From Nageia nagi (taxonomy: Eukaryota; Pinophyta): a stretch of 64,000 nt of DNA. The notes beneath the pieces are model-generated. The model saw nothing but the letters and a program-made list of their open reading frames with translations. It had not been told where the DNA came from and ran no database searches. Shown here in pieces: positions 59,093-64,000 of the stretch (its first letter is position 1; every line of letters begins with the position of its first letter). A program made the position numbers and the translations under genes. The DNA is taken from NCBI GenBank assembly GCA_050084985.1, contig JBITNC010000001.1, positions 145,824,001 to 145,888,000 of the forward strand, written 5' to 3'.

Positions 59093-61368
59093 GTAACACA
59101 ACTACCCTTTTTTCAACTTCATAAAACCATAACATTTTAGACTTATATTTTTGTTTAATTTAGATACTTTAATAGTCGAAGATTAGACAAGGCATTACAT
59201 ATGGCATATCAACACTGCTAGCTAGTTAGCACTCACATGGAAAGATTTTCCAAATCTAAATTAACCAATCTTGATTAGTATGAATACTAGTTACTCTCAC
59301 CTAGTGGGTGAAAGTAAGAACTTGAGTCCATTTAAAGGGGAAGTGGGAGAATATCAATGAAGTAAAAATTCACTATCAAAAAATTAGGATCCTGATATTT
59401 AAAACTAAAACACATACATTTAATATGGGGATTCCAATATTTATTAGGATATTTAGGTTGGTAAAAGGCTTAGTGAGCCAACACTTAGCCTTGGAACTGC
59501 AAGTATGTATTCATGGAAATGTTAATAGAAAATATAAACATTAGTCATACATTTGATGGAGTTTTGGTCAAATGTTTTTATGAAATTAAAACCCATTATA
59601 GATTAAAGAGCATAGATTTCAAATATATAATTTTTTTCTAATTAGATACAATTTTATATTTTTCAATTATTTTTTACTAAAAGTGATCCATATACTTGAA
59701 TTATGAGGGTCTTGTATTTTCTTAACAAATTTTATTTTTGGGAGTTATGCAAAAAATTATATAGGGAAAAGCTTCATAGGATAAGAAAAATTGAAAAAAG
59801 GTTAAGTTTAGATCAAATTAAGCAAGATGGACATAAGCACTTTTCAAAACCACAAACATGCCCATTACAAAATAAATTAAAAATAAATTTGATGAAAAAA
59901 TTATGGAAAAATATCCAAGATAAGCTCTAATATTTTAGGTATCTTCACCTAAAAGTATTTTAAAAAATACCTTGATTTTAGTCAAATTATTCAGGATGGA
60001 CACATGCATGGTATGGTTCAAAAATGGTTTTTTTTTTTTTTTTTAAATAGTATTTTTTGTTTATATTACTAAATTTTAAATTCTATCATATGCATATTAG
60101 AATAAATTATACATTTAAAAATTAAACTCTAAGTGCTACATTTTCCCTTTAGAGATCTTTTTCATGATTCCATGCCTAAGTGCTTCAAATTTTGAGATCA
60201 ATCATACCCAAACTTGAAAATAAAGGAAAACACTTCCACTTTTTAGCCTTAAATTATATCCAACTTCTTGCACCTACCCCATTAACCATAGTTTTATCCA
60301 TTGCTATCTTCATCTAATGAACTATCTACTATAGATGAGACAATAACTTGCCCATATCTATTGACTAGACTCAACATGGAGTCTAACATCCTTGTGTTCA
60401 TATCTTGGAGAGCCATGGGTATTATAATAATGCCCTTAAGTTTTTTCATATATTTTAATAAAATTTTAAGTAAGAAAAACCATCCCCTATCCAAATTTCC
60501 TAGAAATAATTAATCTTCGATCAATTATTAGGTTTTCTAGGTTTCATGCTTGAATCAAGCATTGGGATGTTCCTCTACTCTAATTGGTTTCAAATAAATG
60601 AATTTCATATTAATAACCATATTTGATAAATAAGAACAATAAATGCATTAAAAGTGCATCAAAAGTTTCAAAACAAACTTGTTCATGAAGTCACTAAAGA
60701 ATATTCAATGGTACTTTACTATAATGGTCCCATATTTATTGTGTGGTGTAAGGAATATTACTGTAAAAGTTATTCATATGCTAAAGATTAATAAGACTTA
60801 AGATATTGCTAAAGATATCTACTTGTAACAAGGAAGTATGATGTAGAGTATTTCATACTCAAGGAATATCCTTTTGGTATGTTGTTTAGAGGGCTTGTAA
60901 TAATAAATGTTTGACTAAGTTATATTTTATGTATTTCTCCTTATCAATTAGTCAATCCATAACTTCTTATCTTATTTTATTTGACTTTTGATCCACTCTA
61001 TCATAACATTGAAGTTTACATTACCCTTTTATTCATCTTCTATGGTTTTATTACCTAATTTGGGTTTTCTTAGAATAACATTAAAGAACCCTAATATTCT
61101 AATTTAGCTTGAGTAATGTATTAAGACTTTATTTACATTACTTTAAATAACCCATGCCTTTGTCATTTTAATCATTTATAAGTATAATACCATATTTTCT
61201 TCAACATTTAACCTCTTTATCTTATTAAAATATATCCGTCTTATTAGATATGACACCATTATTTCTTTAATTTTGATTTTCATTATAATATGTTTACTAT
61301 TTCAAACCCCATCTCCCTTATTAAATATTGGAAGAGAGTTTTCCTTTTCAATGTCATACTATACATAC

Positions 61369-61370
61369 AT

Positions 61371-61411
<41 letters not shown>
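61369..61411. repeat. Compound (CA)n(TA)n microsatellite
   Basis: About 20 bp of CA followed by 22 bp of TA, both uninterrupted. Confidence 0.95.
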
Positions 61412-62399
61412 AGATTTCATATTCTATTACAATCATATTAGGTTAGGGAGTCTAGTCTTCACTTTATTTTACCAAGTATTTATTAACTTCCCATGATATT
61501 ATTTGTATTATAATAAATCATAAATTTAAGAGCATATGATAGGGTGAAACAAATCAAATTCACTTCTTTTATTATTACCAATAAGTTACATATGGACAAT
61601 AGGTTATATTTCTTGATACCTTATTTAGCACTTACATTAATTTTGGTAATGAATATACATACATGGATAATAACTATATTATATACCCTAATATATTGTA
61701 TGATGATAGCAACTATCAAACATGAGGACCACCCAAATTTGTACCTCACCATGTATAATACATTTAATTACATATAGGGTCCTCATAATCAATCATGAAA
61801 CTTTTACATCATAGTTTTGTAGATATATCATAGGCATTCTATATATATTCATCCTTTAAATGTAGCTCCTTGCCATATTCACCTTCCACGTTCCTCTGCA
61901 AGGATCAAGGATATATTGGATATAAGTATTAAGAAAGGATTTTAAGTATGGAGAATTAGGATAGCCCTTTTTTTTTACCAAAATGAATCTTACACTAAAT
62001 GCATCATGATCCATTCTAACAATTCAAATACCCTATTTATGGACCTCATGAGATTTTATGTTCTCTCTAGAATGACCTCGCTTCCTTGGTATTAGGGTAA
62101 TATCATAATCATAACTTGCTAAAAATCATGCACAAAATTAAATATCAATCAATTGATATATTTCTCATTGAAAATAGTGTGAATCTATATATTCATTTCA
62201 ACTTTAAACATGATTATACCATTTATTCACTTTGAATTTAAACTAAAAGTAATTAAAAACCCTTATTAAATGGTTCTTTATAATACCCATTCCTTGTAAA
62301 TGAATAAAATTTTATTTGAAATAAATGTAATAAAAGGCTAATGTTTTCATTTAAATATAGTCTCAAGATTCAACATGATCACATGGTACTCAAATTGTA

Positions 62400-63310
62400 A
62401 ATACCTCTAAATAAAATGCCTCCTAAATTTACAACCTTGCATAAGAGGGGAAATACAACCAATGAAGGGACTTGGGAATTGTTTGATAAAATATCTAATC
62501 ATAATGTTGCAAAAATGGATACGTTGTAGTATATGTGACTTGTATAACAAAATTTGTCACCTAATATAAGATAAATATGTTGATGGAATCAAGAAATTAT
62601 TTTACAAATTTTCATAGTTTTTAAAAAGGTATTATGCAAAATAGGTATGCATAGAGTAAACATTTAATAAAGTCCTATGAATGGTTTGGAAAAGTATTTC
62701 ATAGCATAGAATGGATATGGAAGTCCTAAGAATAATTTGGTAAAATGCCTCATCTAGATGTAATCTCATGGACAAATATGAAAGCAAGATAAGCACACAA
62801 ATGGATACATTGTAAGGACTTAAAATTGTTTGACAAAATATCTTTTTAAAATGTATACCATAATTAAACTAATTTATTTAAAAAAATGCCTCATAAAAAT
62901 GAGTATTATACTTGCAAGACAAGCCCTAAAATGGATACGTCAAAAGGCTTGTGAGGTATTTTTTTAAATGCATCATCAAAATGTTGTCTTATGGAACATA
63001 GTGATCTCAAGATATGTAGAAAATGGATATGTTCAAGGGGTTTGTAATTTATTTGGCAAATGCATTGTTCTAATATAGTCATATGGAATGTAAAGAACAT
63101 AGAATATGCACCAAATAGATATGTTGGAGGGGTTTATAATTTATTTACTAAATACCTCATTGAAATTCAATCATATGGAATGCAATGATCATAAAATATG
63201 CATCCAATAGATACATTAGAGGGGTATGCAAGTGGATTGATTACCTACTCCATCGAAATAGAGTATTATGGGCTATGATGACTACATGTTATACTCAAAA
63301 TAGATAGATT
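62400..63310 (-). repeat. ~91-bp tandem repeat inside the E8 LTR
   Basis: The anchor atggatac/agatac recurs at about 62516, 62801, 62932, 63023, 63117, 63207 and 63297; the last five are 90-94 bp apart. Each unit carries gaggggttt.taatttattt, a-atgc-tcat, and tcatatggaatg-aatgatcataaaatatgca. Earlier units are more diverged and unevenly spaced. Confidence 0.7.
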
Positions 63311-64000
63311 TTTATGCATATGCAGAGTCAAAATATACAAATATTTGCCATCATTCTTCCAACATGAGCTATATAGAAATATCTAGTAGGTATCTAATTA
63401 TGGTTTCTTAGTGAATGTAGTCGATAGGAAGCTAAAAACATAGAGAATATAAAATCTCCATGAATCACTTAACAAATATACAATGGAGGAACAATTTCAT
63501 ATACTAACACAAGCACTAATCAAACACCCTTTTGAAAGGATTTTATTGTACAAGTCTTTACCCATGATTCAAACAAACAATAATATAATTATTTTTATAT
63601 ATTTCTCCTTCCCTTATCTAGATAACCTCATGTGAAAGTGAACAACAACTATACAATATTATCCCATATTAAATTTCAATTATGACACCCATGAATATCA
63701 TTCAAAATAAATAAGTGATTTTAAATAACTTATTTACTCCATTTTCCAAGTACATATTCACATGCAAGGATTTCATACCATTACTATTTCATTTAATTAG
63801 TACAAAATAATGTAAGATCAAAATGATCATGATCCTTAATAATTCATATATAAGCACTTCAGTTTTCAAGAAATCCTAAAGATTTTGACATAAAACTTAA
63901 AGTTTTTGGTTAAGCATTTATCACTAGGGGCTAAATTACTAAAAAAGAACCTATAATATAAAATTTAATAATGGAGAAAAGATGAACTCCTTGCTCCATG

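Larger units (their letters stand above)
59092..64000 (-). repeat. E8: long LTR of the E1/E3 family, running off the window
   Basis: Starts (plus strand) tgtaacacaactaccc and follows the complement of the E3 LTR end: aaaaccataacattttagac, then gctagctagttagcactcacatgg, catagttttatcc, agccatgggtattat and aataatgccc. The segment 61920-62100 matches E1 LTR text around 2460-2600 (gaattaggatagccc; gacctcgcttccttgg against cacctcccttccttgacc), and 63330-63420 resembles the region with caacattctttcagtatg in E5. At 4.9 kb it is already longer than the other LTRs, partly through the ~91-bp array. Its 5' edge is outside the window. Confidence 0.65.

Noticed and set aside
61544-61777. 77-codon plus-strand ORF with hydrophobic stretches
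   Set aside because: Inside the E8 LTR; hydrophobicity reflects T-rich codons and no family motif is present.

Overview
This window looks like intergenic DNA from a large, repeat-rich seed-plant genome. The evidence is plant-type LINE, Ty3/gypsy Tekay/Del-like, Ty3/gypsy Tat-like and hAT-like sequences, the absence of any intact host gene, and base decay at both CG and CAG/CTG sites, as expected from plant CG and CHG methylation. Nearly every in-frame stop in the relic genes is TAA, TAG or TGA where the family has CAA, CAG or CGA. The species cannot be named; a gymnosperm or a giant-genome monocot would fit. I saw no tRNA, rRNA, CRISPR array or intact long ORF.

Layout, left to right. An old plus-strand LINE begins at or before base 1. 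It is split at 1223/1224 and resumes at 29687, running to about 32.7 kb. The split is made by one very large minus-strand LTR element, E1 (1224-29686), with ~4 kb LTRs (1224-5336 and 25738-29686), a tRNA-Met-type primer site, a polypurine tract and a near-matching 5-bp target duplication (cctag/ccttg). E1 shows no gag-pol of its own, so it resembles a LARD-type non-autonomous element. Its interior holds a coiled-coil relic (6.4-6.75 kb), a 26-bp minisatellite (7.38-8.07 kb), a hAT-like transposase relic (8.3-10.8 kb), a foldback-like unit with inverted 26-bp arrays around an unrecognised gene relic (11.1-14.9 kb), an unrecognised plus-strand frame (16.4-17.1 kb), and a nested Tat-lineage element E2 (about 17.7-25.2 kb).

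After the LINE come a second LINE endonuclease fragment (34.0-34.8 kb) and a solitary gypsy pol relic E4 (34.8-36.4 kb). A featureless stretch with a perfect (AT)36 tract follows. E3 (40775 to about 50730) is the autonomous-type relative of E1: a 4.68 kb 5' LTR with a TATA box, PBS, gag, protease, RT, RNase H, integrase and chromodomain-like tail, then a PPT and the first 420 bp of the 3' LTR. That LTR runs into an oppositely oriented relative, E5 (about 50735-52789), giving an inverted-LTR structure. Farther right are a second Tat-lineage pol relic E6 (55.4-57.24 kb, minus) with its own tandem repeat, an LTR fragment E7 inserted in it (57253 on), and a further long LTR, E8 (59092 to beyond the window end).

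The DNA is therefore mostly one long-LTR family in at least six pieces, plus two Tat elements, two LINE relics and DNA transposons, all decayed. The most notable signals are the reconstructable LINE>E1>E2 nest, a sharply bounded CpG-preserved patch in one E1 LTR, LTRs whose promoter sits ~0.8 kb from the 5' end leaving a 3-4 kb R/U5, tandem-repeat tails in both Tat elements, and 26-bp arrays inside E1.
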